This document shows positions 36,575-44,919 of a stretch of DNA of 64,000 nucleotides, one piece after another (the stretch's first letter is position 1; each line of letters starts with the position of its first letter). The notes beneath the pieces are model-generated. The model saw only the letters and a list, made by a program, of their open reading frames with translations, did no database searches and was not told where the DNA came from. Location of the stretch: assembly GCF_022899935.1 (NCBI RefSeq), contig NZ_JALJCJ010000005.1:248001-312000 (forward strand), written 5' to 3'. The stretch is from Shinella curvata (GTDB taxonomy: Bacteria > Pseudomonadota > Alphaproteobacteria > Rhizobiales > Rhizobiaceae). Position numbers and translations under genes: made by a program.

Positions 36575-36748
36575 TCAGTGAGCTGAGGAGCGAATGCGCT
36601 CGATCTCGTCCTTGATGCGCAGCTTGCGACGCTTGATGTCTGCAATCGTCTCATCCTCCGAAGAGGGCCTTTTGATCGCAGCATGCAGCTCTTCTTCAAG
36701 AGCAAAATGCTTCTTTTCCAGCGTAGCCAGGTGGGCCTCAATCGTCAT
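36575..36748 (-). CDS. YdcH-type DUF465 protein
   Basis: 57 residues, a small helical hairpin: MTIEAHLATLEKKHFALEEE, then RRKLRIKDEIERIR. DUF465/YdcH family; role unknown. The ATG at 36746-36748 has AAGGAAGGAA upstream, which decides the start over an open upstream frame. Divergent from a second DUF465 gene 215 bases away. Confidence 0.85.
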   Translation of the reverse strand: MTIEAHLATLEKKHFALEEELHAAIKRPSSEDETIADIKRRKLRIKDEIERIRSSAH

Positions 36749-36962
36749 GTGACAGTTCCTTCCTTTTGCTTGCACCCGGTCACTTGCGTGCCGGATGATC
36801 CAGGTTGCAACAGTTCGAGTGTGCCATGTCATTTTTCATTTGTCGAAGGCGAAAACGTGGCAAGGGATAACTTCCCGTTACCGGGGCTTTCGTGATAGGA
36901 GCAGGCTTATACAGACTGGGACAGGCGGGCGAACCGCTGTTTCCGACGACGGGGAATAGAGC

Positions 36963-37166
36963 ATGGCAGATCAGGAACAGGCTGAATTGCGGCTTGCCGC
37001 CGCACGGCTTCGCCAGGAGCATGAAGACTACGATGCCGCGATCAACGCCATGATCCAGGTCGGCTGCGAAGCCCTCAAAATCCAGCGCATGAAGAAGAAG
37101 AAGCTGATCCTCAAGGACAAGCTTTCCAAGCTGGAAGACCAGATCATTCCCGATATCATCGCCTGA
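36963..37166 (+). CDS. YdcH-type DUF465 protein (second copy)
   Basis: 67 residues, predicted helical hairpin with a basic stretch (IQRMKKKKLILKDKLSKLED). Same DUF465 fold class as the divergent neighbour but clearly different in sequence. ATG at 36963, ribosome site GGGGAA. It lies 15 bases before purE and is likely co-transcribed with purEK. Confidence 0.82.
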   Translation: MADQEQAELRLAAARLRQEHEDYDAAINAMIQVGCEALKIQRMKKKKLILKDKLSKLEDQIIPDIIA

Positions 37167-37181
37167 ACCGGACGAGACGCC

Positions 37182-37685
37182 TTGGACACCACAGAAACGC
37201 CCCCCGTCGCCATCATCATGGGAAGCCAGTCCGACTGGGAGACCATGAAGAACGCCGCCGATACGCTCGATGCGCTGGGCGTCGACTACGAGGCCCGCAT
37301 CATTTCGGCGCACCGCACGCCCGACAGGCTCTACAGCTTCGCCCGTGGCGCCAAGGCGGAAGGGTTCAAGATCATCATCGCCGGCGCGGGCGGCGCGGCG
37401 CATCTGCCCGGCATGGCCGCGGCCATGACGCCGCTGCCGGTCTTCGGCGTGCCGGTCCAGTCGAAGGCCCTTTCCGGCCAGGACAGCCTTCTCTCCATCG
37501 TGCAGATGCCGGCCGGCATTCCCGTCGGCACGCTCGCCATCGGCCGGGCCGGCGCGGTCAATGCCGCGCTGCTTGCCGTCGCCGTGCTGGCGCTCAACGA
37601 TCCGGAACTTGCCCATCGCCTTGATGAATGGCGCGAAAACCAGTCCAACGCGATTGCCGAATATCCCGTGGACGGCCCGCTATGA
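37182..37685 (+). CDS. purE: PurE, N5-carboxyaminoimidazole ribonucleotide mutase
   Basis: Converts N5-CAIR to CAIR in purine synthesis, acting after PurK. 167 residues. [29 protein letters not shown] (catalytic His) and [12 protein letters not shown] are intact. The start is TTG at 37182: the next in-frame ATG is inside the conserved MGSQSDW motif, too late. Its stop overlaps purK (ATGA). Confidence 0.96.
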   Translation: MDTTETPPVAIIMGSQSDWETMKNAADTLDALGVDYEARIISAHRTPDRLYSFARGAKAEGFKIIIAGAGGAAHLPGMAAAMTPLPVFGVPVQSKALSGQDSLLSIVQMPAGIPVGTLAIGRAGAVNAALLAVAVLALNDPELAHRLDEWRENQSNAIAEYPVDGPL

Positions 37686-38740
37686 GCGCCCGCACCATCG
37701 GCATCATCGGCGGCGGCCAGCTCGGCCGCATGCTCGCCATGGCAGCCGCGCGCCTCAATCTGCGCACCGTCATCCTCGAGCCGCAGGCCGATTGTCCGGC
37801 AGCCCAGGTCGCCAACGCCCAGATCGTCGCCGCCTATGACGATGCCGAGGCGCTCGCCGAGCTTGCCCGCATCTGCGATGTCGTAACCTACGAATTCGAG
37901 AACGTGCCTGTCGCGGCGGCCGCTGCACTGGCAAAGGCCGTGCCGGTCTATCCGCCGCCGCGCGCGCTGGAAGTCTCACAGGACCGCCTCGTCGAAAAGA
38001 GTTTTATTCGCGACTGCGGCATCCTTACCGCCGATTTTGCGGCAATTGACAGCCAGCCCGATCTTGAGGCGGCGCTCGACCGCTTCGGCGGCGTCGGCGT
38101 ATTGAAGACCCGTCGGCTCGGTTATGACGGCAAGGGCCAGCGGCTCTTCCGCTCACCGGCCGAAAGCCGCGAGGGCGCCTTCGAAGCGCTGGGCGGCGTG
38201 CCGCTGATCCTCGAAAGCCTCGTGCCCTTCGAGCGCGAGGTCTCGATCATCGCCGCGCGCGACAGCGACGGCACCATCGCCTGCTACGACCCGGCCGAGA
38301 ACGTCCACCTCAACGGCATCCTGCACACCTCGACGCTGCCGGCGAGCGTCAGTGAGGCGACGGCCGACCAGGCCCGCAAGGCGGCCCGCGCCATCCTCGA
38401 CAGCCTCGGCTATGTCGGCGTCATCGGCGTGGAATTCTTCGTGCTGCCGGATGGCGCGCTCGTCGCCAACGAGATCGCGCCGCGTGTGCACAATTCCGGC
38501 CACTGGACGGAGGCGGCCTGCGTCGTCTCGCAGTTCGAACAGCATATCCGTGCCGTTGCCGGCCACACGCTCGGCGATCCGCGCCGCCATTCGGACTGCG
38601 TGATGCAGAATCTGATCGGCGACGATATCGACGATGTGCCGGCCTGGCTTGCCAAGCCCGGCGTGCTCGTCCACCTCTACGGCAAGACGGAAGCCCGTCC
38701 GGGCCGCAAGATGGGGCATATTACCCAGGTTTTCGGCTGA
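37682..38740 (+). CDS. purK: PurK, N5-carboxyaminoimidazole ribonucleotide synthase
   Basis: ATP-grasp enzyme making N5-CAIR from AIR and bicarbonate. 352 residues: [17 protein letters not shown] at the N-terminus, the [12 protein letters not shown] loop, [11 protein letters not shown], and [20 protein letters not shown] with [13 protein letters not shown]. The ATG at 37682 overlaps the purE stop, so translation is coupled. Confidence 0.97.
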   Translation: MSARTIGIIGGGQLGRMLAMAAARLNLRTVILEPQADCPAAQVANAQIVAAYDDAEALAELARICDVVTYEFENVPVAAAAALAKAVPVYPPPRALEVSQDRLVEKSFIRDCGILTADFAAIDSQPDLEAALDRFGGVGVLKTRRLGYDGKGQRLFRSPAESREGAFEALGGVPLILESLVPFEREVSIIAARDSDGTIACYDPAENVHLNGILHTSTLPASVSEATADQARKAARAILDSLGYVGVIGVEFFVLPDGALVANEIAPRVHNSGHWTEAACVVSQFEQHIRAVAGHTLGDPRRHSDCVMQNLIGDDIDDVPAWLAKPGVLVHLYGKTEARPGRKMGHITQVFG

Positions 38741-38788
38741 GACAGGCTGGAAAACCGGACACAGCGGCGGAAAACCCGCCGCATATGG

Positions 38789-38817
38789 TTGACAGCGCAA
38801 ATGTCACGGGTTACATG
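38789..38817 (+). promoter_or_regulatory. Predicted rpmJ promoter (TTGACA-17 nt-TACATG)
   Basis: Perfect -35 TTGACA (38789-38794), 17-base spacer, -10-like TACATG (38812-38817). Transcription would start near 38824, upstream of a terminator hairpin and about 85 bases before rpmJ. Confidence 0.6.
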
Positions 38818-38830
38818 CCTGCCCAACGTG

Positions 38831-38857
38831 AAAGCGCGCCCGAAACGGCGCGTTTTT
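38831..38857 (+). terminator. Terminator/attenuator hairpin in the rpmJ leader
   Basis: AAAGCGCGCC-6 nt-GGCGCGTTTT forms a 10-base-pair stem with one G-U pair, followed by T. It can end purK transcripts but, lying after the predicted rpmJ promoter, could also attenuate rpmJ. Confidence 0.65.
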
Positions 38858-38910
38858 GATTGAAGAAATCCGGCGAACTCGTGTCGCCCTGCAATACGCG
38901 GATCGAAAAC

Positions 38911-39036
38911 ATGAAGATCAAGAATTCGCTCAAGTCGCTCAAGGCTCGCCACCGCGAAAACCGCCTTGTTCGCCGCAAGGGCCGCATCTACATCATCAAC
39001 AAGCAGAACCCGCGCTTCAAGGCTCGTCAGGGCTGA
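38911..39036 (+). CDS. rpmJ: 50S ribosomal protein L36
   Basis: 41 residues, [20 protein letters not shown] followed by [20 protein letters not shown]. It is the cysteine-free, zinc-independent L36 form (YkgO type), normal for Alphaproteobacteria. The ATG at 38911 fits the family exactly. Monocistronic between purK and a TPR gene. Confidence 0.96.
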   Translation: MKIKNSLKSLKARHRENRLVRRKGRIYIINKQNPRFKARQG

Positions 39037-39127
39037 TACGGCGTCGCGGTTGCCTGCCTGACTGAAGGGCAGTGTTGATCGAGAAATACAATTGAAGTTG
39101 AGCGCATGGCGGTTTACCATAACCGCC

Positions 39128-39736
39128 ATGCGCTTTTTCATGCTTTCCGCACTTTATCTCCCCCTTGCTCTCGCCGTGGCCGCACCCTCTGTTGCCATCG
39201 GGCAGACGGCGGACAAGGCTTCGCTCGACACGTCCTCCAGTGCCTTCAACACGCAAGCGCAGCGGCTGGACAAGCTGTTCGGCGAGCTGAAGCGCGAAGC
39301 CGATCCGGATGCCGCGACCGGCATTGCCAACCAGATTCGCCGCGAATGGCAGGATTCCGGCAGTGCCAGCATCAATCTGCTGATCCAGTGGGCCGACAAA
39401 GCCATGGGTGAAGACAAGAATGCCGCCGCGCTTGACTTCCTAGACGAGGCTATCCGCCTGCGACCCGATTATGTCGAGGGCTGGAACCGCAGGGCGACGC
39501 TGCATTTCAAGATGGGCAACTATCGCAAGTCGATGTCCGACATCAACCAGGTGCTGAAGATCGAGCCACGCCACTTCGGCGCGCTCGCCGGCATGGCAGC
39601 CATCCTGGCCCAGAGCGGCCGCGACGAGCTTGCCATGAAGGCCTGGGAGCGTTTCCTCGACGTCTACCCGACCGAACGGCAGGCACAGAAGGAAATGGGC
39701 GATCTCGCGGAAAAGCTGACCGGCCAGCGCACCTGA
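39128..39736 (+). CDS. Exported TPR-repeat protein
   Basis: 202 residues. A signal peptide spans about 1-27 (MRFFMLSALYLPLALAVAAP). The C-terminal half has two to three tetratricopeptide repeats (ALDFLDEAIRLRPDYVEGWN, KSMSDINQVLKIEPRHFGAL). Probably periplasmic protein-protein adaptor; partner unknown. The ATG at 39128 follows GCC; a TTG 36 bases upstream is possible but would place extra residues before the signal peptide. Confidence 0.85.
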   Translation: MRFFMLSALYLPLALAVAAPSVAIGQTADKASLDTSSSAFNTQAQRLDKLFGELKREADPDAATGIANQIRREWQDSGSASINLLIQWADKAMGEDKNAAALDFLDEAIRLRPDYVEGWNRRATLHFKMGNYRKSMSDINQVLKIEPRHFGALAGMAAILAQSGRDELAMKAWERFLDVYPTERQAQKEMGDLAEKLTGQRT

Positions 39737-39808
39737 TTCCCGTTCAGGTGAACCGGCATGGTGCCACCTGCGTAGATCAGCTATCTCCATCGTCGACCGG
39801 ACCCTTCC

Positions 39809-40837
39809 TTGCCCTCCCCGCTCCGCCTCATGCTGACAGCCCTTCTCGCCACCCCCTTCGCCCTCGCGCTCTCCGGCTACGCCTTCACCGCCTGGAAGGC
39901 CCGTGCGATCGAGCAACAGTTCCCCAATGTCGGCGAGATGATTGACGTCAGCGGCTTTCGCCTGAACAGCGTGCTGGTGCCGGCAGGCGTGAAGGCCGAT
40001 CTGCCGCCCATCGTCTTCATCCATGGCGCAAGCGGTAACCTGCGCGATCAGATGCATGCCTTCCGCGCGAAGCTCGAGGGACGTGCGGCCCTGCTCTTCG
40101 TCGATCGGCCGGGCCATGGCTATTCCGAGCGCGGCGGGCCGGAAAATGCCTGGCCGGACGGGCAGGCGAACGCCATTGCCCGCCTGATGGAAAAGCGCGG
40201 CATCGACAAGGCGATCATCGTCGCGCATTCCTTCGGCGGCGCGATTGCCGCAAGCTTTGCGCTGGAGCACCCGGAAAAGACCGCCGGCCTGCTGTTCCTC
40301 GCCCCGGCCACCCATCCCTGGCCGGGTGGCGTCGACTGGTATTACGATCTCGCCAGAGCGCCTTTTGTCGGCTGGCTGTTCACGCGCATCGTGGCACTGC
40401 CGGTGGGCCTGTCACGCATCGAGAGCGGCACCCGTTTCGTCTTTGCCCCGAACCCGCGGCCGAACGACTATATCGATGCGACCGCACCCGCCCTGGTGCT
40501 GCGCCCCGCCGCCTTCCGCAACAATGCCACCGACGTCGCCAATCTCCTGGAATACGTTCGTCGCGTGCAGCTGCGCTATCACGAAATCCATACACCGACG
40601 GTGATCGTCACCGGCGACACGGATGGCGTCGTCTATGAGGAAATCCATTCGCGCGGGCTGGCGCGTGACATCGATGGCTCTGAACTCGTCTGGATCCACA
40701 ATCTCGGTCACAAGCCGGATTACGTGGTGACGGACCTTGCGGTCGAGGCGATCGAGCAGATTGCGGGCGCGAAACGCGACCTCCAGGAATCAGCAAGGCG
40801 GGCCGAAGCCCGCCTTGCGAAAGATCACGAAAAGTAA
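39809..40837 (+). CDS. Alpha/beta hydrolase with N-terminal membrane anchor
   Basis: About 342 residues. A hydrophobic N-terminal segment (LMLTALLATPFALALSGYAF) suggests a signal anchor. The catalytic triad is visible: Ser in AHSFGG, Asp in VTGDTDGVV and His in NLGHKPDY; the oxyanion segment is FIHGASGN. Substrate unknown. The start is uncertain: TTG at 39809 keeps an Arg before the hydrophobic segment, ATG at 39830 is the alternative; neither has a good ribosome site. Confidence 0.86.
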   Translation: MPSPLRLMLTALLATPFALALSGYAFTAWKARAIEQQFPNVGEMIDVSGFRLNSVLVPAGVKADLPPIVFIHGASGNLRDQMHAFRAKLEGRAALLFVDRPGHGYSERGGPENAWPDGQANAIARLMEKRGIDKAIIVAHSFGGAIAASFALEHPEKTAGLLFLAPATHPWPGGVDWYYDLARAPFVGWLFTRIVALPVGLSRIESGTRFVFAPNPRPNDYIDATAPALVLRPAAFRNNATDVANLLEYVRRVQLRYHEIHTPTVIVTGDTDGVVYEEIHSRGLARDIDGSELVWIHNLGHKPDYVVTDLAVEAIEQIAGAKRDLQESARRAEARLAKDHEK

Positions 40838-40845
40838 CTCAGGCC

Positions 40846-42285
40846 TCAGACGCCGCTGACGCCGTCTGCGCCGATATAGGCGATGCGCAGCATGTTCGTG
40901 CCGCCGGGGGTGCGCAGCGGCACGCCGGCCGAAATGATGATGCGGTCGCCCGGCTTGCCGAACTCTTCCGCCACCACGATGCGGCAGGCGCGGTTCACCA
41001 TGTCGTCGAGATCTTCCGCGTCACCGGTGACGACGCAGTGCAGGCCCCAGACGACCGATAGGCGGCGCGCCGTCTCGATGACCGGCGAGAGCGCCAGGAT
41101 CGGCACTTCCGGCCGCTCACGCGCGGCACGCAGGCCAGTCGTGCCCGACGAGGTGTAACAGACGATAGCCGCGAGCTTCAGCGTCTCGGCGATCTGGTGG
41201 GCGGCAAGCGAGATAGCGTCGGCACCGGTTGCTTCCGGCGGCGTGCGCTGGGCGTAGATGATGCCCGGATAGTGCGGGTCGCGCTCGACCTTGCTGGCGA
41301 TAGACGCCATGGTGGAGACGGCTTCGACCGGATAATCGCCCGAGGCGGATTCGGCCGACAGCATGACGGCATCGGCGCCTTCGAAGACGGCAGTCGCCAC
41401 GTCGGACACTTCTGCACGCGTCGGCACCGGGGCCGAAATCATCGATTCCAGCATCTGGGTCGCCACGACGACCGGCTTGCCGGCGCGGCGGCAGGCGCGG
41501 ATGAGCTGCTTCTGCAGGCCCGGAACGGCTTCCAGCGGCATTTCCACGCCAAGGTCGCCACGGGCGACCATCAGGGCGTCCGAGAGATCGATGATCTCGT
41601 CGATGCGCTCGATGGCCTGCGGCTTCTCGATCTTCGACATCAGACCGACACGGCCACGCGAAATCTTACGCACTTCGGCGAGGTCTTCCGGACGCTGGAT
41701 GAAGGAGAGAGCGACCCAATCGACACTGCCGGTCGCCAGAACGGCATCAAGGTCGACACGGTCCTTCTCGGTCAGCGCGCCGACGCCGAGCAGCGTATCA
41801 GGCAGGCTGACGCCCTTGCGGTCGGAAATCTTGGTGCCCGAAACGACGGTGCAGACGATCGACTTGCCGTCGCACTTTTCGGCGCGCAGATGCAGCTTGC
41901 CGTCGTCGATCAGCAGGCGATGGCCGGGCTTGACCGATTCCAGGATTTCCGGATGGGGCAGGAAGACGCGGCTGTTGTCGCCGGGCTCCTCCTTGTTGTC
42001 GAGCGTGAAGGTCTGGCCGGGCTTCAGCTCTTCCGAGCCGTTGGCGAACTTGCCGACGCGCAGCTTCGGGCCCTGAAGGTCGGCGAGGATGCCGATGGGA
42101 CGGCCACAGCGGGCCTCTACGGCGCGGATGCGGCTGATCAGCGTGCGCATCACGTCGTGGCTGGCATGGCTCATATTGATGCGGAACAGGTCTGCTCCCG
42201 CCTCATGCAGCTTCTGGATCATCTGCTCGTCGGAGGATGCGGGTCCGAGCGTGGCGAGGATTTTGACTTTTCTGTTCCGTCTCAT
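40846..42285 (-). CDS. pyk: Pyruvate kinase
   Basis: Transfers phosphate from phosphoenolpyruvate to ADP, last step of glycolysis. 479 residues. KILATLGPASS, FRINMSH, ILADLQGPKLRVG, the active-site MSKIEKPQAIERIDEI with MVARGDLGVEMP, and VVVATQMLESMI are intact. The start ATG overlaps the DUF1036 stop by one base. It ends just after the convergent hydrolase gene. Confidence 0.97.
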   Translation of the reverse strand: MRRNRKVKILATLGPASSDEQMIQKLHEAGADLFRINMSHASHDVMRTLISRIRAVEARCGRPIGILADLQGPKLRVGKFANGSEELKPGQTFTLDNKEEPGDNSRVFLPHPEILESVKPGHRLLIDDGKLHLRAEKCDGKSIVCTVVSGTKISDRKGVSLPDTLLGVGALTEKDRVDLDAVLATGSVDWVALSFIQRPEDLAEVRKISRGRVGLMSKIEKPQAIERIDEIIDLSDALMVARGDLGVEMPLEAVPGLQKQLIRACRRAGKPVVVATQMLESMISAPVPTRAEVSDVATAVFEGADAVMLSAESASGDYPVEAVSTMASIASKVERDPHYPGIIYAQRTPPEATGADAISLAAHQIAETLKLAAIVCYTSSGTTGLRAARERPEVPILALSPVIETARRLSVVWGLHCVVTGDAEDLDDMVNRACRIVVAEEFGKPGDRIIISAGVPLRTPGGTNMLRIAYIGADGVSGV

Positions 42286-42761
42286 CAGTTCTGGCTTTCC
42301 TGGGTCCCTGGCGTGTCGGAAAGCTGCACCATCCAGCTTCCCTGTCGGCCCGTGTCATATTCCTTGAAGCCCATGCGCTGGAAACCGCGGGCAAAGCAGT
42401 CCTGCACGCCGGTGATCTTGAACTCGTTCTCGGCGACGCACATGTTGACGTCACCGGTCCAGCGGCCGCCGCGGGCGGCATCTTCGGCATAGAGATAGTA
42501 GTAGCGCGACTGCAGTTCGCCTTCGATCAAGGTGGCGCAGGTCGTGGCCGGCACCTGCCACCAGCCTTCCGTCATCCAACCTTCCTTGGCGCGGTAGCCG
42601 ATGGCGACGCCAACGAGGTTCTGCGTGCCGTTGCAGACACGAAACTCCGCTCTCGCTTCGTTGGGCACGGAAAGGGCAAGGAAACCCGCACAGGAGAAAA
42701 GGACGGCCGGCAGAAGGCGCGTGGCTTTCGGGAAGAAGGGGCTATGGCTCTTGGCTCGCAC
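42285..42761 (-). CDS. DUF1036 secreted protein
   Basis: About 158 residues. Signal peptide with hydrophobic core LLPAVLFSCAGFLAL ending NEARA-E, then a DUF1036 domain: FRVCNGTQNLVGVAIGYR, WTGDVNMCV and a C-terminal GSWMVQLSD. Unknown role at the cell surface or periplasm. I prefer the GTG at 42761 (GGAAA just upstream) because it gives a normal signal peptide; an ATG at 42818 would give a 35-residue lead. It is coupled to pyk by a 1-base overlap, an operon I know from other Rhizobiales. Confidence 0.8.
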   Translation of the reverse strand: MRAKSHSPFFPKATRLLPAVLFSCAGFLALSVPNEARAEFRVCNGTQNLVGVAIGYRAKEGWMTEGWWQVPATTCATLIEGELQSRYYYLYAEDAARGGRWTGDVNMCVAENEFKITGVQDCFARGFQRMGFKEYDTGRQGSWMVQLSDTPGTQESQN

Positions 42762-42951
42762 GGTTTCCAATGGAACTCCGTTGATTTGAATATGCGCTTT
42801 CTTGCGACGACGGGGCATGAATGTCAACGCAACACTAATCGATTACAATTTCACAAAAGGAGAGGGAATCTTTCCCGCAACCACAGGCCCCGCGCCTTGC
42901 GGGCCGGGTCGCCTCATGCGATCAGTCGATCTGAGCGGCATAACTTCGGCA

Positions 42952-43746
42952 ATGGGCATGCACAATCATCCTTCCTTCGAGATTATCGACGGCGACCCCG
43001 GCCTGGGGCTCGTCATCCTGGCGGACCATGCCACCAATTTCCTGCCTGAGCGCTACGGCCGCCTCGGCCTGCCGGAAAGCGCCTTCGAGCGCCACATCGC
43101 CTACGATATAGGTGTCGAGGGCGTGGTGCGCGGGCTCAATGCCCGGCTGAATGCGCCGGTGGTGATGAGCCGCTTTTCCCGCCTGCTGATCGACCCCAAC
43201 CGCGGCGAGGACGACCCGACACTCGTCATGCGTATTTCCGACGGTGCGATCATTCCAGGCAATCACCCAATCACATCAGAAGAATGGCAATACCGGCTGG
43301 ATACCTATCATCGCCCCTATCACGATGCCGTGTCCCGCACGATCGCTGCGGTGGCTGAAAAAACGGGCAAGGCGCCGCTCGTCATGTCCATGCACTCCTT
43401 CACACCCGCCTGGAAGGGAGCCGCCCGCCCCTGGCAGGTGACGGTGCTGTGGGACAGCGACTATCGCGCCGTCGGCCCCTTGCTTTGCGAACTTGAGGCT
43501 CTCGGCGATGTCATCGTCGGCGACAACGAGCCCTATGACGGTGCGCTGCGCGGCGACACCATGTTCCGTCACTGCATGAAGCCCGGCATCGCGCATGCCC
43601 TCATCGAAATCCGCCAGGACGAGATCGGCGACAATGCCGGCATTGTCCGCTGGGTCGATCGCCTCGCGCCGATCTTTTCGCGGTTGAATGCCGATCCCGC
43701 CCTGCACACATACGAGATACACACCTCCCGCACCGGACCCTATTGA
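42952..43746 (+). CDS. N-formylglutamate amidohydrolase family protein
   Basis: 264 residues. ILADHATNFLP, YDIGVEGVVRGL, SRFSRLLIDPNRGEDD, MSMHSFTPAW and LIEIRQDEIGD match the FGase family, zinc peptidase-like amidohydrolases that release formate from N-formylglutamate or act on similar amides. No hut genes are nearby, so the histidine-degradation role is not implied. Start ATG at 42952 (or 42958) fits family N-termini; the frame is open upstream to 42802. It is followed 10 bases later by a DUF1244 gene. Confidence 0.87.
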   Translation: MGMHNHPSFEIIDGDPGLGLVILADHATNFLPERYGRLGLPESAFERHIAYDIGVEGVVRGLNARLNAPVVMSRFSRLLIDPNRGEDDPTLVMRISDGAIIPGNHPITSEEWQYRLDTYHRPYHDAVSRTIAAVAEKTGKAPLVMSMHSFTPAWKGAARPWQVTVLWDSDYRAVGPLLCELEALGDVIVGDNEPYDGALRGDTMFRHCMKPGIAHALIEIRQDEIGDNAGIVRWVDRLAPIFSRLNADPALHTYEIHTSRTGPY

Positions 43747-43756
43747 GACCGAGCCG

Positions 43757-44062
43757 ATGACCGAACTCTCCAAAGAGCAGCAGACCGAATTCGAGGCCGC
43801 CGCCTTCCGCCGCCTCGTCAAGCACCTGCGCGAGCGCACGGATGTGCAGAACATCGACATGATGAATCTCGCCGGCTTCTGTCGCAACTGCCTCTCCAAC
43901 TGGTATCGCGACGCGGCCAACGAGGCGGGCATTCCTCTCGACAAGGACGCCTCGCGCGAGATCGTCTACGGCATGCCCTACGAGGAATGGCGCGGACGCT
44001 ACCAGCGCGAAGCGAGCGACGCGCAGAAGGCGGCTTTCGAGGTCAACCGCCCGAAAGAATGA
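43757..44062 (+). CDS. DUF1244 protein
   Basis: 101 residues with the DUF1244 core: [18 protein letters not shown] and [17 protein letters not shown]. The CRNC pair and a nearby conserved YR suggest a small metal or redox site, but the role is unknown. ATG at 43757 with GACCGAG upstream. Same operon as the amidohydrolase and probably gapR. Confidence 0.88.
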   Translation: MTELSKEQQTEFEAAAFRRLVKHLRERTDVQNIDMMNLAGFCRNCLSNWYRDAANEAGIPLDKDASREIVYGMPYEEWRGRYQREASDAQKAAFEVNRPKE

Positions 44063-44180
44063 GCGGCAACGGCGTGAAAAACCGAAACGCCGTGCGATAG
44101 GCCTTGATCTTGCCGGAAGTTCGCGGCAAGTCACGGCCTTCGAATTTTTGCCGATACCCAGTCCACCCAAGGAGAAGACC

Positions 44181-44447
44181 ATGTCGGATGCCCACGGCGT
44201 CGCACGCGACCAGCTTCGCGCATTCATCGAGCGCATCGAGCGCCTCGAAGAGGAAAAGAAAACCATCGCGGACGATATCAAGGACGTCTATGGCGAAGCC
44301 AAGGGCACCGGCTTCGACACCAAGATCCTGCGCAAGGTCATCCAGATCCGCAAGCAGGACAAGGACGAGCGCATGGAGCAGGAAGCGATCCTCGACACCT
44401 ACCTGCAGGCGCTGGGCATGATCGATCTGCCGCAGGACGCCGAATAA
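44181..44447 (+). CDS. gapR: GapR, nucleoid-associated DNA-binding protein (DUF2312)
   Basis: GapR is an alphaproteobacterial nucleoid protein that encircles overtwisted AT-rich DNA ahead of replication and helps topoisomerases. 88 residues: [54 protein letters not shown], the DUF2312 pattern. The ATG at 44181 has AAGGAG 9 bases upstream. Ends at a clear terminator. Confidence 0.92.
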   Translation: MSDAHGVARDQLRAFIERIERLEEEKKTIADDIKDVYGEAKGTGFDTKILRKVIQIRKQDKDERMEQEAILDTYLQALGMIDLPQDAE

Positions 44448-44473
44448 GGCGAAACGATCGTCAGACGTGAGAT

Positions 44474-44500
44474 GAAGGGGCGCGATGCGCCCCTTTTCTT
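44474..44500 (+). terminator. Intrinsic terminator after gapR
   Basis: GGGGCGC-GAT-GCGCCCC followed by TTTTCTTT. Confidence 0.85.
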
Positions 44501-44545
44501 TGCTCACGCCTGAACCTCGCAGCGATCCGTAGCGGCTTCAGAGTT

Positions 44546-44842
44546 TCACTGCCTTGAGGGCATGGAGCATGGACAGACCTTGAGCATTGAAGCCGATGTC
44601 CCGAAACCGATGGCCAATCGCGCCACGCGCCTGACGATTTGTGTCGTGAGGCCATCAGGGCCAATCAGCAATCCCGGTTTTCCTCTGGAGATGCCCTGCT
44701 GTCCAAAGAACAGACGCGGCTGATGGCTCTTGCCGGCAACCTGCGCCGCCCTTTCGACACGGCTCTTCATGCACCCGAACGCGCCGCCGCCGAGTGAGGG
44801 CGATACGCACCACACTTCAATGATCGTGCCGCGGCTCAGCAT
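44546..44842 (-). CDS. Doubtful 98-codon ORF, unknown
   Basis: The stretch 44501-44919 holds no recognised gene. This ORF on the minus strand begins MLSRGTIIEVWCVSPSLGGG and ends CPCSMPSRQ. No domain, signal peptide or membrane helix is apparent, and no good ribosome site precedes the ATG at 44842. It is unusually rich in Cys, Ser and Gly. It could be a lineage-specific gene, a decayed gene or non-coding. Confidence 0.2.
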   Translation of the reverse strand: MLSRGTIIEVWCVSPSLGGGAFGCMKSRVERAAQVAGKSHQPRLFFGQQGISRGKPGLLIGPDGLTTQIVRRVARLAIGFGTSASMLKVCPCSMPSRQ

Positions 44843-44919
44843 TTCATTGCGAATGAACGGTCGGCCTGTGCCGTCCCTCCTCTATCACCCCTTTCAGCGC
44901 AATCACTTTCAGGCAGACT

